In this document: positions 6,993 through 16,002 of the stretch, piece by piece
Position numbering within the stretch: position 1 is the stretch's first letter
How the letters are laid out: the number at the start of each line of letters is the position of its first letter
Assembly (NCBI RefSeq): GCF_002204795.1
Contig: NZ_NIXO01000029.1
Span: 1 to 64,000, forward strand
DNA: 64,000 nt
From: Pseudomonas sp. K2I15
Lineage (GTDB): Bacteria > Pseudomonadota > Gammaproteobacteria > Pseudomonadales > Pseudomonadaceae
Reading direction: 5' to 3'
The notes under the pieces: generated by a model
What the model was told of the DNA's origin: nothing
Database searches by the model: none
What the model saw: only the letters and a program-made list of their open reading frames with translations
Position numbers and translations under genes: made by a program

Positions 6993-8805
6993 TCAGCCCG
7001 ATCCCATCGAACAACCCAAGCGCGTCGACCGGCTGACCTGGGCGGAAGTCCGCCGCCTGGCCTTGCATCACAAGAAATCCCTGTGGATCGCCAATGGCGT
7101 CGCCGTGCTGGCGACCCTGTGCAGCGTGCCGATTCCGTTGCTGTTGCCGTTGCTGGTGGACGAAGTGCTGCTGGGCCATGGCGACGCGGCACTGAAAGTG
7201 ATGAACCACGCGCTGCCCTTGGGTTGGCAGAAAGCTGCGGGTTATATCGGCCTGATGCTGATGGTGACCTTGCTCCTGCGTTGCGGCGCCCTGGTGTTCA
7301 ACGTGCTGCAGGCGCGGTTGTTTGCGCGTCTGGCCAAGGACATTGTCTATCGCATTCGCGTGCGGCTGATCGAGCGCCTCAAGCGCATTTCCCTCAGCGA
7401 ATACGAAAGCCTGGGCAGCGGCACGGTGACCACGCATTTGGTCACTGACTTGGACACGGTGGACAAATTTGTCGGCGAAACCCTCAGCCGTTTCCTGGTG
7501 GCGATGCTGACCCTGGTGGGCACTTCGGGCATCCTGATGTGGATGCACTGGAAGCTGGCGCTGTTGATCCTGCTGTTCAACCCGCTGGTGATCTACGCCA
7601 CGGTGCAATTGGGCAAGCGGGTCAAGCACCTGAAGAAGCTGGAAAACGACAGTACGTCGCGGTTTACCCAGGCCCTCACCGAAACCCTCGATGCGATCCA
7701 GGAAGTGCGCGCCGGCAACCGCCAGGGCTTTTTCCTCGGCCGCCTGGGCCAGCGTGCCCAGGAAGTGCGGGACTTTGCGGTCAATTCCCAGTGGAAAAGC
7801 GACGCCTCCAGCCGCGCCAGTGGCTTGCTGTTCCAGTTCGGTATCGACATCTTCCGCGCGGCGGCGATGCTGACGGTGCTGTTTTCCGACCTGTCCATCG
7901 GCCAGATGCTCGCGGTGTTCAGTTACCTGTGGTTCATGATCAGCCCGGTGGAACAACTGCTGAATCTGCAATATGCCTATTACGCGGCGGGCGGGGCGCT
8001 GACGCGGATCAACGAACTGCTGGCCCGCGCCGACGAGCCGCAATACGCGGGTGGCGCCGATCCGTTTACCGGGCGTGAGACCGTTGGCATCGAGGTTCGC
8101 GGCCTGAACTTCGGCTACGGCGAAGAGTTGGTGCTCGACCAACTGAACCTGAACATTGCCCCGGGTGAAAAAGTCGCGATTGTCGGCGCCAGCGGCGGCG
8201 GCAAAAGTACCCTGGTGCAGCTGTTGCTGGGGCTGTATACGCCGCAGGCCGGCAGCATCCGTTTTGGTGGTTTGACCCAGCAGGAAATCGGCCTGGAGAC
8301 GATTCGCGAGAATGTCTCCGTGGTGCTGCAACACCCGGCGCTGTTCAACGACACGGTGCGCGCCAACCTGACCATGGGGCGTGAACGCAGTGACCAGGCG
8401 TGCTGGCAGGCGCTGGAAATTGCCCAGCTGGATGCGACCGTCAAGGCACTGCCATTGGGCCTGGACAGCGTGGTCGGGCGCTCCGGCGTACGCTTCTCCG
8501 GTGGCCAACGTCAGCGCCTGGCCATTGCACGGATGGTGCTGGCGGAGCCAAAAGTGGTAATACTCGACGAAGCCACCTCGGCCCTGGATGCGGCGACCGA
8601 ATACAACCTGCATCAGGCGCTGGCGCGGTTTCTCAGTGGCCGTACCACCTTGATCATCGCCCACAGGCTGTCGGCAGTGAAACAGGCGGATCGGGTATTA
8701 GTGTTCGATGGCGGGCATATTGCCGAAGATGGCGACCATCAGCAGCTGATTGCCGACGGTGGCCTGTACGCCAAACTTTACGGACACTTGCAACAAGTGC
8801 GGTGA
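6985..8805 (+). CDS. ABC exporter, fused permease and ATPase
   Basis: A 606-aa half-transporter. A six-helix type I exporter membrane domain (about 35-330) is followed by an ATPase with Walker A GASGGGKST, signature SGGQRQR, Walker B VVILDEATSALD and the H-loop IIAHR. It probably works as a homodimer exporting a lipid, peptide or drug; substrate unknown. Translation starts at a GTG overlapping the DsbA-like stop by 8 nt with GGAG about 10 nt upstream. The order DsbA-like, ABC exporter, GGDEF-EAL is the same as PA0859-PA0861 in P. aeruginosa (from memory). Confidence 0.9.
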   Translation: MHDQPDPIEQPKRVDRLTWAEVRRLALHHKKSLWIANGVAVLATLCSVPIPLLLPLLVDEVLLGHGDAALKVMNHALPLGWQKAAGYIGLMLMVTLLLRCGALVFNVLQARLFARLAKDIVYRIRVRLIERLKRISLSEYESLGSGTVTTHLVTDLDTVDKFVGETLSRFLVAMLTLVGTSGILMWMHWKLALLILLFNPLVIYATVQLGKRVKHLKKLENDSTSRFTQALTETLDAIQEVRAGNRQGFFLGRLGQRAQEVRDFAVNSQWKSDASSRASGLLFQFGIDIFRAAAMLTVLFSDLSIGQMLAVFSYLWFMISPVEQLLNLQYAYYAAGGALTRINELLARADEPQYAGGADPFTGRETVGIEVRGLNFGYGEELVLDQLNLNIAPGEKVAIVGASGGGKSTLVQLLLGLYTPQAGSIRFGGLTQQEIGLETIRENVSVVLQHPALFNDTVRANLTMGRERSDQACWQALEIAQLDATVKALPLGLDSVVGRSGVRFSGGQRQRLAIARMVLAEPKVVILDEATSALDAATEYNLHQALARFLSGRTTLIIAHRLSAVKQADRVLVFDGGHIAEDGDHQQLIADGGLYAKLYGHLQQVR

Positions 8806-8880
8806 TTTAGCCTACGCTGAGCTAGCAGGAGCGGTTTTCACTCGCGTGCGTATTTTAGTTGTGCATGTGCAAGGGACCTC

Positions 8881-11343
8881 ATGAAGCAAAAGCAGACTCT
8901 CGGAACCCCTCGGTTATTGGGCATTGTGTGGCCTTTTATCGCCGTTGTACTGTTCCAGGCATTGTTAGGCTGCGTCAGTCTCTACGTGCTCTCAGCGGTG
9001 CGCGGCTACGTGGCGGGCGAAAGCCTGTGGTCCAAGGGCCAGAAAGACGCGATCTTTTACCTCACGCTGTACGCCGATAACCGCGACGAAGCCACCTTCC
9101 TCAAATACCAGAACGCGATTGCCGTACCTCAGGGCGGGCATGAGCTGCGGGTGGCTCTGGACCGCTCGACCCCGGACCTGACCGCGGCACGCCTGGGCAT
9201 CCTCAAGGGCGGCAACCACCGTGACGACGTTTCCAGCCTGATCTGGCTGTATCTCAACTTTCGCCATTTCAGTTACCTGGAAAAGGCCATCGAACTGTGG
9301 ACGGTGGGCGATGGCTACCTGGTGCAACTCGACGACCTGGCTCAGGAGATGCACGGGGCGATCCTGGCCAATCAGGTCAGCAGCGCCGACGTGCACGCCT
9401 GGAAGGAGCGGATTTTTGCCATCAATGACGGCGTGACCCCGGCCGCTAAAGCCTTCAGCGATGCCTTGGGTGAAGGCTCGCGGATGATTCTGCGCCTGCT
9501 GCTGGTGACCAACCTGGCCACGGCATTGGGCTTGATCGTGCTGGCGCTGTTGCGCACGCACAAGCTGCTGGCCCAGCGGCACGCGTTTGCCGACGCCTTG
9601 CAGTTGGAGAAGGAAAGGGCGCAGATCACCCTGGAGTCGATTGGCGACGGAGTGATCACCACCGACGTCGATGGCGCCATTGCGTATATGAACCCGGCTG
9701 CCGAAGCCCTGACCCACTGGAAAGCCGCCCAGGCCCAGGGGCTGCCGCTGGCGGCGCTGTTCAACCTGCTGGACGAAAACGCCCAGGCCGACGGTTTTAC
9801 CCTGATCGAACGCATACTGGCCGGCCAGCTCGGCGGGGGCAGCGAGCATTCAAAGCTGATCCAGCGCCTGGATGGCACCACTGTGTCCGTCACCCTGGTG
9901 GGCGCGCCGATCCGCAGTGCCGGCAAAGTCAGCGGTGCGGTGCTGGTGCTGCACGACATGACCCAGGAACGCCAGTACATCGCCAACCTGTCCTGGCAGG
10001 CAACCCACGACGCCTTGACTGGCCTTGCCAACCGGCGCGAGTTTGAGTTCCGCCTGGAGCAGGTGCTGCATAACGTCGGGCGCCAGCAAGCTGGGCGCCA
10101 TGCCTTGATGTTCCTCGACCTGGACCAGTTCAAACTGGTCAACGACACCTGCGGGCACGCCGCGGGGGATGAGCTGTTGCGGCATATCTGTGCGCTGTTG
10201 CAGTCGGACCTGCGTGAAGGCGACACCCTGGCCCGGCTGGGCGGCGACGAGTTCGGCATCCTGCTGGAAAATTGCCCGGCGCCGGTGGCGGAAAAAATCG
10301 CCGAAAGCCTGCGCCATACCGTGCAAAGCCTGCATTTTGTGTGGAAGGGCCGGCCGTTTGTCACCACCGTGAGCATTGGCCTGGTACACATCACCCAAGC
10401 CCCGACCACCCTGGAAACCTCGCTGAGGGCCGCCGACATGGCGTGCTACATGGCCAAGGAGAAGGGTCGCAACCGGGTTCAGGTGTATCACGCCGATGAC
10501 TCGGAGTTGTCCCTGCGTTTTGGTGAGATGGCCTGGGTGCAGCGCCTGCATATGGCGCTGGAAGAGAACCGTTTTTGCCTGTACGCCCAGGAAATCGCGC
10601 CCCTGGGGCACACCGAGCACGGCGATGGGCACATCGAAATCCTGCTGCGCCTGCACGACGAGGCGGGGCGGATCATTTTGCCGGACAGTTTTATCCCGGC
10701 CGCCGAACGTTACGGGTTGATGACATCCCTGGACCGCTGGGTGGTGGAGAACGTATTCAAGATCGTCTCCAGCTGCATGCGCGAGCGCCCGGGCCGGCCC
10801 ATGGCCATGTGTGCGATCAATCTTTCAGGCATTACCATCGGCGATGAAGACTTTCTCGGGTTCCTGCGTGAGCAATTCAGCGCTTATGGCATCCCGCCAG
10901 AAATGATTTGTTTTGAAATTACAGAAACCAGCGCTATCGCGAATTTGGGCAGTGCAATTCGTTTTATCAACGAGCTCAAAGAGTTAGGGTGCCATTTCTC
11001 GCTGGATGACTTCTGTGCCGGGATGTCCTCGTTCGCTTATCTTAAACATTTACCTGTAGACTTCTTGAAGATCGATGGAAGTTTCGTAAAGGATATGCTG
11101 GACGACCCGATTAACCGCGCTATGGTCGAAGTGATCAATCACATCGGTCATGTCATGGGTAAGCGCACAATTGCCGAATTTGTCGAGACACCCCAGATCG
11201 AACAAGCCTTGCTTGAGATCGGGGTCGACTACGCTCAGGGATACCTGATCGAGCGACCGCAGTTGTTTACCTTTGATAGTTTGCAGTGTCGACCTGTGCG
11301 ACCGCAGCCTCTGTTATTCAAGGCGCCTGGCACGTTCCGATGA
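8881..11343 (+). CDS. rbdA: Membrane PAS-GGDEF-EAL c-di-GMP protein, RbdA-type
   Basis: The 820-aa protein has an N-terminal helix (13-35), a periplasmic sensor region, and a second helix near 203-220. A PAS domain (about 245-365) is followed by GGDEF (motif at 454-458, with an RxxD-type REGD five residues before it) and EAL. The EAL motif reads EIL (586-588) and the DDFG loop reads DDFC. The remaining metal/catalytic positions are present: AINLSG, EITE, KIDGSFVK and the E of AEFVE. RbdA is a phosphodiesterase promoting biofilm dispersal. The symbol rests on architecture and synteny. AAGGGA lies 7 nt before the ATG. Confidence 0.85.
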   Translation: MKQKQTLGTPRLLGIVWPFIAVVLFQALLGCVSLYVLSAVRGYVAGESLWSKGQKDAIFYLTLYADNRDEATFLKYQNAIAVPQGGHELRVALDRSTPDLTAARLGILKGGNHRDDVSSLIWLYLNFRHFSYLEKAIELWTVGDGYLVQLDDLAQEMHGAILANQVSSADVHAWKERIFAINDGVTPAAKAFSDALGEGSRMILRLLLVTNLATALGLIVLALLRTHKLLAQRHAFADALQLEKERAQITLESIGDGVITTDVDGAIAYMNPAAEALTHWKAAQAQGLPLAALFNLLDENAQADGFTLIERILAGQLGGGSEHSKLIQRLDGTTVSVTLVGAPIRSAGKVSGAVLVLHDMTQERQYIANLSWQATHDALTGLANRREFEFRLEQVLHNVGRQQAGRHALMFLDLDQFKLVNDTCGHAAGDELLRHICALLQSDLREGDTLARLGGDEFGILLENCPAPVAEKIAESLRHTVQSLHFVWKGRPFVTTVSIGLVHITQAPTTLETSLRAADMACYMAKEKGRNRVQVYHADDSELSLRFGEMAWVQRLHMALEENRFCLYAQEIAPLGHTEHGDGHIEILLRLHDEAGRIILPDSFIPAAERYGLMTSLDRWVVENVFKIVSSCMRERPGRPMAMCAINLSGITIGDEDFLGFLREQFSAYGIPPEMICFEITETSAIANLGSAIRFINELKELGCHFSLDDFCAGMSSFAYLKHLPVDFLKIDGSFVKDMLDDPINRAMVEVINHIGHVMGKRTIAEFVETPQIEQALLEIGVDYAQGYLIERPQLFTFDSLQCRPVRPQPLLFKAPGTFR

Positions 11344-11389
11344 AACATTTGCTGGTCTGTACATATCACACATCAAAAGGAGCCCGACA

Positions 11390-12184
11390 GTGATCGACAC
11401 ATTCAACAGAACCGGCCCGCTTATGGAAGCCTCGAGTTACCCCGCCTGGGCGCAACAGCTGATCCAGGACTGTAGCGAGAGCAAGCGCCGCGTTGTCGAA
11501 CACGAACTGTACCAGCGCATGCGCGATAACAAGCTCAGCGCCAAGACCATGCGCCACTACCTGATTGGTGGCTGGCCAGTGGTTGAACAGTTTGCCTTGT
11601 ACATGGCACAGAACCTCACCAAGACCAAATTTGCCCGCCATCCTGGGGAGGACATGGCGCGCCGCTGGCTGATGCGCAATATTCGGGTGGAACTCAACCA
11701 CGCCGATTATTGGGTGCATTGGTCCCGTGCCCATGGCGTCAGCCTGGAAGAGTTGCAGGCACAGGAAGTTCCGCCGGAGCTGCATGCACTGAGCCATTGG
11801 TGCTGGCACACCAGCTCGGCCGATTCGCTGATTGTCGCGATTGCCGCTACCAACTACGCCATCGAAGGGGCCACTGGGGAGTGGTCTGCCGTGGTGTGTT
11901 CCACGGGCGTGTATGCCGCGGCTTTCCCTGAGGAAGACCGCAAGCGCGCCATGAAGTGGCTGAAGATGCATGCCCAGTACGATGACGCTCACCCGTGGGA
12001 AGCGCTGGAAATCATCTGCACCCTGGCCGGCATGAACCCGATCAAGGAACTGCAGGTAGAGCTGCGTCAGGCGGTGTGCAAGAGCTACGACTACATGTAC
12101 CTGTTCCTGGAACGCTGCATGCAGTTGGAAAAGTCGGTGACCACCACCCGCAAACAACCGGAACGGGTTGCCAGCGAGGCGTAA
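11390..12184 (+). CDS. TenA/PqqC-like iron-containing redox enzyme family protein
   Basis: A 264-aa all-helical protein of the heme-oxygenase-like (TenA/PqqC) fold, with His/Glu-rich helices including VELNHADYW and ATNYAIEGATGEW. The frame is open upstream to 11273, but the GTG at 11390 is chosen because AAAAGGAG lies 8 nt before it; an earlier start would run into rbdA. Relatives are annotated as TenA-family regulators or non-heme iron oxidoreductases, and no substrate is known. Position after rbdA corresponds to PA0862, hinting at a conserved functional link. Confidence 0.8.
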   Translation: MIDTFNRTGPLMEASSYPAWAQQLIQDCSESKRRVVEHELYQRMRDNKLSAKTMRHYLIGGWPVVEQFALYMAQNLTKTKFARHPGEDMARRWLMRNIRVELNHADYWVHWSRAHGVSLEELQAQEVPPELHALSHWCWHTSSADSLIVAIAATNYAIEGATGEWSAVVCSTGVYAAAFPEEDRKRAMKWLKMHAQYDDAHPWEALEIICTLAGMNPIKELQVELRQAVCKSYDYMYLFLERCMQLEKSVTTTRKQPERVASEA

Positions 12185-12192
12185 ACGGTGTG

Positions 12193-12232
12193 ATGGCGGG
12201 GCTACTGTGAAGTAAAGCGGTTACCCCGCCAT
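12193..12232. terminator. Hairpin at convergent gene ends
   Basis: Nine-base arms ATGGCGGGG / CCCCGCCAT between the TenA-like gene and the convergent diguanylate cyclase. The right arm lies inside the final codons of the cyclase. It may serve both genes, but no strong T-run is present. Confidence 0.4.
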
Positions 12233-13147
12233 TGCCAGGCGATTGCGGCCTTCGCGCTTAGCCACATACAAGGCGTTGTCCGCCCGTCGCAACACGCTCT
12301 CGGCGGACTCTCCCGCCAACAAGGTCGAGCAACCCAGGCTCACCGTCAATTCGATACGTTCATCATCCGCCCAATAATCCTGGGCCTGTGCCGCCTGGCG
12401 CAGGCGCTCACCGACCATCGACGCCGCATCCCGGCCGGTGTTGGACAGCAGGATCAAAAACTCTTCCCCGCCAAACCGAAACACCATGTCCACATTGCGC
12501 AGCTGGCCCTTGATCGAGGCGGCCACCGCTTTGAGCACCTTGTCGCCCGTGGCGTGGCCGTGGCTGTCGTTGATGTGTTTGAAGTGGTCGATGTCCAGCA
12601 TCAACAAGGACAGCGGCTGCAGGTGCCGGCGGGCCATGTCGATTTCCCGTTGCAGGGTCTGGTCCATGGCGACGCGGTTACCGGTTTCGGTCAGCGGGTC
12701 GCGCAGGGCGCTGCGGGTCGCGGCGCGGTAGAGCAGAGCGTTGCGCATCGGGTAGAGCAGGGTGGCCAGCAGGGATTCCAGGTTGGCCAACTCATCTTCG
12801 AGAAAGCGTTGATTGCGCCGGAACACCAGCTCGCCGAGGTGCTCGCCGTCGTGGCTGAGGGCATAGCTCACCGAATGATGACCACGGTGGCCATATTCCA
12901 GGCGCAGGTCGCTGGCTTCGTGACGGTATTGCAGGGCGTCCAGCGGCACCAGGCGTTGGATCTCGCGGAAGAACAACGCAAGGATGTGCTCCGGCTCCAG
13001 GCTGGTTTGCAAGTGCATGCCCAGTTGCTGGCGAAGTTGGGCGACAGTGGCGGGGCGTCGCGGGAGTAAAGAAGGCTGACCAAAGCCCAGGCGTTGCAAT
13101 TTGGCGCTGTCGAAGTCAATTGCGTTGGTCTGGGTCGGTGTTTTCAT
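12221..13147 (-). CDS. Diguanylate cyclase (GGEEF)
   Basis: A 308-aa protein with a C-terminal GGDEF domain (about 140-305). It has LDIDHFKHIND, an intact GGEEF (226-230) and an intact RxxD inhibitory site (RNVD, 217-220). It should therefore make c-di-GMP from GTP with product inhibition. The N-terminal ~130 residues look like a GAF-like sensory region; no membrane helix is visible. The start is the ATG at 13147, preferred over a TTG at 13171. It lies next to rbdA, which degrades the same messenger. Confidence 0.9.
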   Translation of the reverse strand: MKTPTQTNAIDFDSAKLQRLGFGQPSLLPRRPATVAQLRQQLGMHLQTSLEPEHILALFFREIQRLVPLDALQYRHEASDLRLEYGHRGHHSVSYALSHDGEHLGELVFRRNQRFLEDELANLESLLATLLYPMRNALLYRAATRSALRDPLTETGNRVAMDQTLQREIDMARRHLQPLSLLMLDIDHFKHINDSHGHATGDKVLKAVAASIKGQLRNVDMVFRFGGEEFLILLSNTGRDAASMVGERLRQAAQAQDYWADDERIELTVSLGCSTLLAGESAESVLRRADNALYVAKREGRNRLAMAG

Positions 13148-13280
13148 AAGCGAATGAGCCTCTAAGCACAAAACTGTCTTACAGGCTGGGTGAGAGCGTC
13201 TTACTGTTCCTTCAGTTCCGTAGGACTAACGTACAGTCTAGCCCCGTTTGCCGGAGGGTATAACTGCCGCACGTCTTATA

Positions 13281-13309
13281 GCCGGGGCCGCGTTGCCGAT
13301 GGCCCCGGC
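13281..13309 (-). terminator. Hairpin downstream of the MFS permease gene
   Basis: Perfect arms GCCGGGGCC / GGCCCCGGC with an 11-nt loop, 8 bp past the MFS stop codon. No U-run follows on the minus strand, so terminator function is likely but not certain. Confidence 0.5.
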
Positions 13310-13316
13310 GTGGGGC

Positions 13317-14591
13317 TTATTGTTTTTGCGGATCAAACTGCTTGTCGCGGATAAACAGCGCCGGGATCACCCCGCAGATAAAGTACGCGCCGCCCATCAC
13401 CAAAAATCCTACGCCGATCGAGCCATGGGACGCCAGGAACCCAATGGCTGCCGGTGCCACCGCTGCGCCAATTCGGCCAATATTGTAGGCCCCGCCCACT
13501 GCCGAACCGCGAAACTTCGCTTCGAAGCTTTCAGTCATGTAGGTCGCGTTCACGCCGTAGGGAATGCCGTACAGGAAGCCGAACACAATCAGCATCCACA
13601 GGATGTTGTCGGGGCTCTGGAACAGCACGATCACCGGCAGGAAAATCGCCGTGCCCAGTGCACCGACTGCGAACACCAGGCGCCGGCCGAGGCGGTCTGC
13701 CGCGAGCCCTGCGAGGATCTTGCCGAAAATCATCGCCGCGTAGGTGCCGACCATGTAGCTGGTCATCGACTTGAAGTTCATCCCCAATTCGCCTTCCAGG
13801 TACGACGGCATCCAGTTGTTCACGCCGTAGTAGCCGAACTGCAGGAAGCCTGCGGTCAGCGCCCAGAGGATGAACATGCGGCTGGCTTTCGGGTCGCTGA
13901 AGATCAGCTTGAACATGCCGTCGGGCTTCTTCGCCGAGACGCGCTTGATGCCCTCGGCCTTTGCCCGGGCGCGCTCGGCCTGGGCCTTGACCCAGGCTTG
14001 CGGCTCCGGCACCAGGCGCTGCATCAGCACGGCGAGGATCACCGGGATGATCGCCACGTAGAACAACCAGCGCCAGCCGTGGTTGGGCAGGATCCAGCCG
14101 GCGAGCAAGGTGGCGACGATGTAACCCACCGACCACCCGGCCTGCAGGGTGCCGAGCACGGTGGTGCGGTAGCGGGTCGGCACGTACTCGGCCATCAGGG
14201 TGTTGCACGCGACATACAGCGCGCCCAAGCCGAGGGAGGCGAAAAAGCGTGTTCCGGCGAACTGCCAATAGCTGTGGGTCATGCCCAGAACTGCGGTGCC
14301 GGCGGAGAACAGCACGATGCTCCAGACCACGGTTTTCACCCGGCCAAAACGGTCACAGGCCCAGCCGCCGTAAATCCCACCGATGGCCATCCCGGCCAGG
14401 GTGAAACTGCCCAGGCTGCCGGCTTCGACGCTGGTCAGGCCGAACTCGGCCTTGAGGCTGCTGAGGCTGTAGGACAGCAGCATCAGGTCTGCGCCATCGA
14501 TCAGCAGGCCGAGGAAGCAGAAGATGAAAACGATGATCCACAGGTTGTTTTTCGCGGGCGACAACGCGCCCGCCGAAGCGGCGACTTCCAT
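13317..14591 (-). CDS. MFS transporter, aromatic acid/organic acid:H+ symporter type
   Basis: A 424-aa, 12-helix permease with the AAHS-type first helix (FCFLGLLIDGADLMLLSYSL) and the loop 2-3 motif GGWACDRFGRVKT. A long cytoplasmic loop of charged residues lies after helix 6. Proteins of this type import benzoate-like or other carboxylates. It sits beside acyl-CoA dehydrogenase and CoA-transferase genes, suggesting it brings in the acid that the cluster activates to a CoA ester. Substrate is not determinable. Confidence 0.85.
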   Translation of the reverse strand: MEVAASAGALSPAKNNLWIIVFIFCFLGLLIDGADLMLLSYSLSSLKAEFGLTSVEAGSLGSFTLAGMAIGGIYGGWACDRFGRVKTVVWSIVLFSAGTAVLGMTHSYWQFAGTRFFASLGLGALYVACNTLMAEYVPTRYRTTVLGTLQAGWSVGYIVATLLAGWILPNHGWRWLFYVAIIPVILAVLMQRLVPEPQAWVKAQAERARAKAEGIKRVSAKKPDGMFKLIFSDPKASRMFILWALTAGFLQFGYYGVNNWMPSYLEGELGMNFKSMTSYMVGTYAAMIFGKILAGLAADRLGRRLVFAVGALGTAIFLPVIVLFQSPDNILWMLIVFGFLYGIPYGVNATYMTESFEAKFRGSAVGGAYNIGRIGAAVAPAAIGFLASHGSIGVGFLVMGGAYFICGVIPALFIRDKQFDPQKQ

Positions 14592-14664
14592 AGCGATACC
14601 TTGTTGTAGTTGTTAGGGCACAAGTTATGGGTGTTGCGGTAATGCGGTTGGAACACGATCAAAA

Positions 14665-14754
14665 TGTGGGAGCGGGCTTGCTCGCGAATGCGGTGTATCA
14701 GCCACTGGATGCATCGACTGACGCACCGCTTTCGCGAGCAAGCCCGCCCCCACA
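14665..14754. repeat. REP/BIME pair
   Basis: Inverted TGTGGGAGCGGGCTTGCTCGC arms separated by about 45 bp, between the MFS permease and acyl-CoA dehydrogenase genes. Confidence 0.85.
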
Positions 14755-14777
14755 TGTGATCTGTGTGGTTCTCAGGT

Positions 14778-15932
14778 TTAGCGCTTGGCCTCACGAATCA
14801 TGTTGCGGGCGATCACCAACTGCTGGATCTGCGTGGTGCCTTCATACAGCCGGAACAAGCGCACATCGCGATAAAAGCGCTCGATGGCGTACTCGCTCAC
14901 ATACCCGGCACCACCATGAATCTGCACGCAACGGTCGGCCACGCGGCCACACATTTCGGTGGCGAACATCTTCGAGCAGGACGCTTCGGTGCCGATGTTC
15001 AGGCCTTCGTCACGCTTGCGCGCCGCGTCCACCACCATGCAGCGGGCGGCGTAGATCTCGGCCTTGCTGTCGGCGAGCATCGCCTGGATCAGCTGGAACT
15101 CGGCAATCGGCTGGCCGAACTGCTTGCGCTCCAGGGCGTAATTCAGGGCATCGTTGAGCATGCGCTCGGCAGCCCCGACGCTGACGGCAGCGATGTGCAG
15201 GCGACCCTTGTCGAGCACCTTCATCGCCGTCTTGAACCCCACGCCTTCAACACCACCGATCAACTGGTCGGCCGGCACTCGCACGTTGTCGAAAATCACG
15301 TCGCAGGTGTGGGCGCCTTTCTGGCCCATCTTGTGGTCGCGCTTGCCCAGGGACAGTCCCGGCGTATTGCGCTCGACGATAAACGCACTGATGCCGCCCG
15401 AGCCCTTGATGTCCGGGTTGGTGCGCGCCATCACCGTGTAAATCCCGGCGTGAGGGGCGTTGGTGATAAAGCGCTTGGTGCCGTTGATGACGTAGTGATC
15501 ACCGTCGCGCACCGCCGTGGTTTTCAACGAGGCGGCGTCGGAGCCCGAGTCCGGTTCGGTCAGGCAGAACGAGCTGAGCAGTTCGCCGCTGGCCAGTTTG
15601 GGCAGGTAGTGCTGTTTCTGCGCCTCGGTGCCGTCCAGCAGAATGCCGATGGAGCCGATGCCGTTGTTGGTGCCGAAGTAGGAGCGGAATGCCGGCGAGG
15701 TGCGCCCCAGCTCAAAGGCCACGTTGACCTCTTCTTCCATGGTCAGCCCGAGGCCGCCGTAGGCTTCGGGCAGGGTCAGGCCGAACAGGCCCAACTCGCG
15801 GAACTGGCTGACGATATCCGCCGGCACGTCGTCGGTCTCGGCCAGCTCGTTTTCCCGTGGGATCAGCGCTTCGTTGACGAACTGCTGGAGGGTTTCCAGC
15901 AACAGGTGAAGCGTTTCGGGGTCTCGGATCAT
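14778..15932 (-). CDS. Acyl-CoA dehydrogenase
   Basis: A 384-aa FAD enzyme of the acyl-CoA dehydrogenase family. It has CLTEPDSGSDAASL (FAD/substrate loop), the IHGGAGYVSEYAIERFYRD segment, and the catalytic Glu in YEGTTQIQQ as in medium-chain-type enzymes. It introduces an alpha,beta double bond into an acyl-CoA, feeding the hydratase at 17124. GAGGA stands about 6 nt before the ATG at 15932, so that start is preferred over the ATG at 15938. It is transcribed away from the hydratase operon, as is the IclR gene next to it. Confidence 0.92.
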   Translation of the reverse strand: MIRDPETLHLLLETLQQFVNEALIPRENELAETDDVPADIVSQFRELGLFGLTLPEAYGGLGLTMEEEVNVAFELGRTSPAFRSYFGTNNGIGSIGILLDGTEAQKQHYLPKLASGELLSSFCLTEPDSGSDAASLKTTAVRDGDHYVINGTKRFITNAPHAGIYTVMARTNPDIKGSGGISAFIVERNTPGLSLGKRDHKMGQKGAHTCDVIFDNVRVPADQLIGGVEGVGFKTAMKVLDKGRLHIAAVSVGAAERMLNDALNYALERKQFGQPIAEFQLIQAMLADSKAEIYAARCMVVDAARKRDEGLNIGTEASCSKMFATEMCGRVADRCVQIHGGAGYVSEYAIERFYRDVRLFRLYEGTTQIQQLVIARNMIREAKR

Positions 15933-16002
15933 GTGCATTCCTCAGCGGCCCGTTCGGCAGGCCTGTTGAAAGTCAATCTGCCGAGGCCCTGCACCGATCT
16001 GT

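Noticed and set aside
13248..14609. 453-residue open frame antisense to the MFS permease
   Set aside because: Composition (His/Gln/Arg-rich) is typical of the antisense frame of high-GC genes; the MFS frame has clear helices and motifs.
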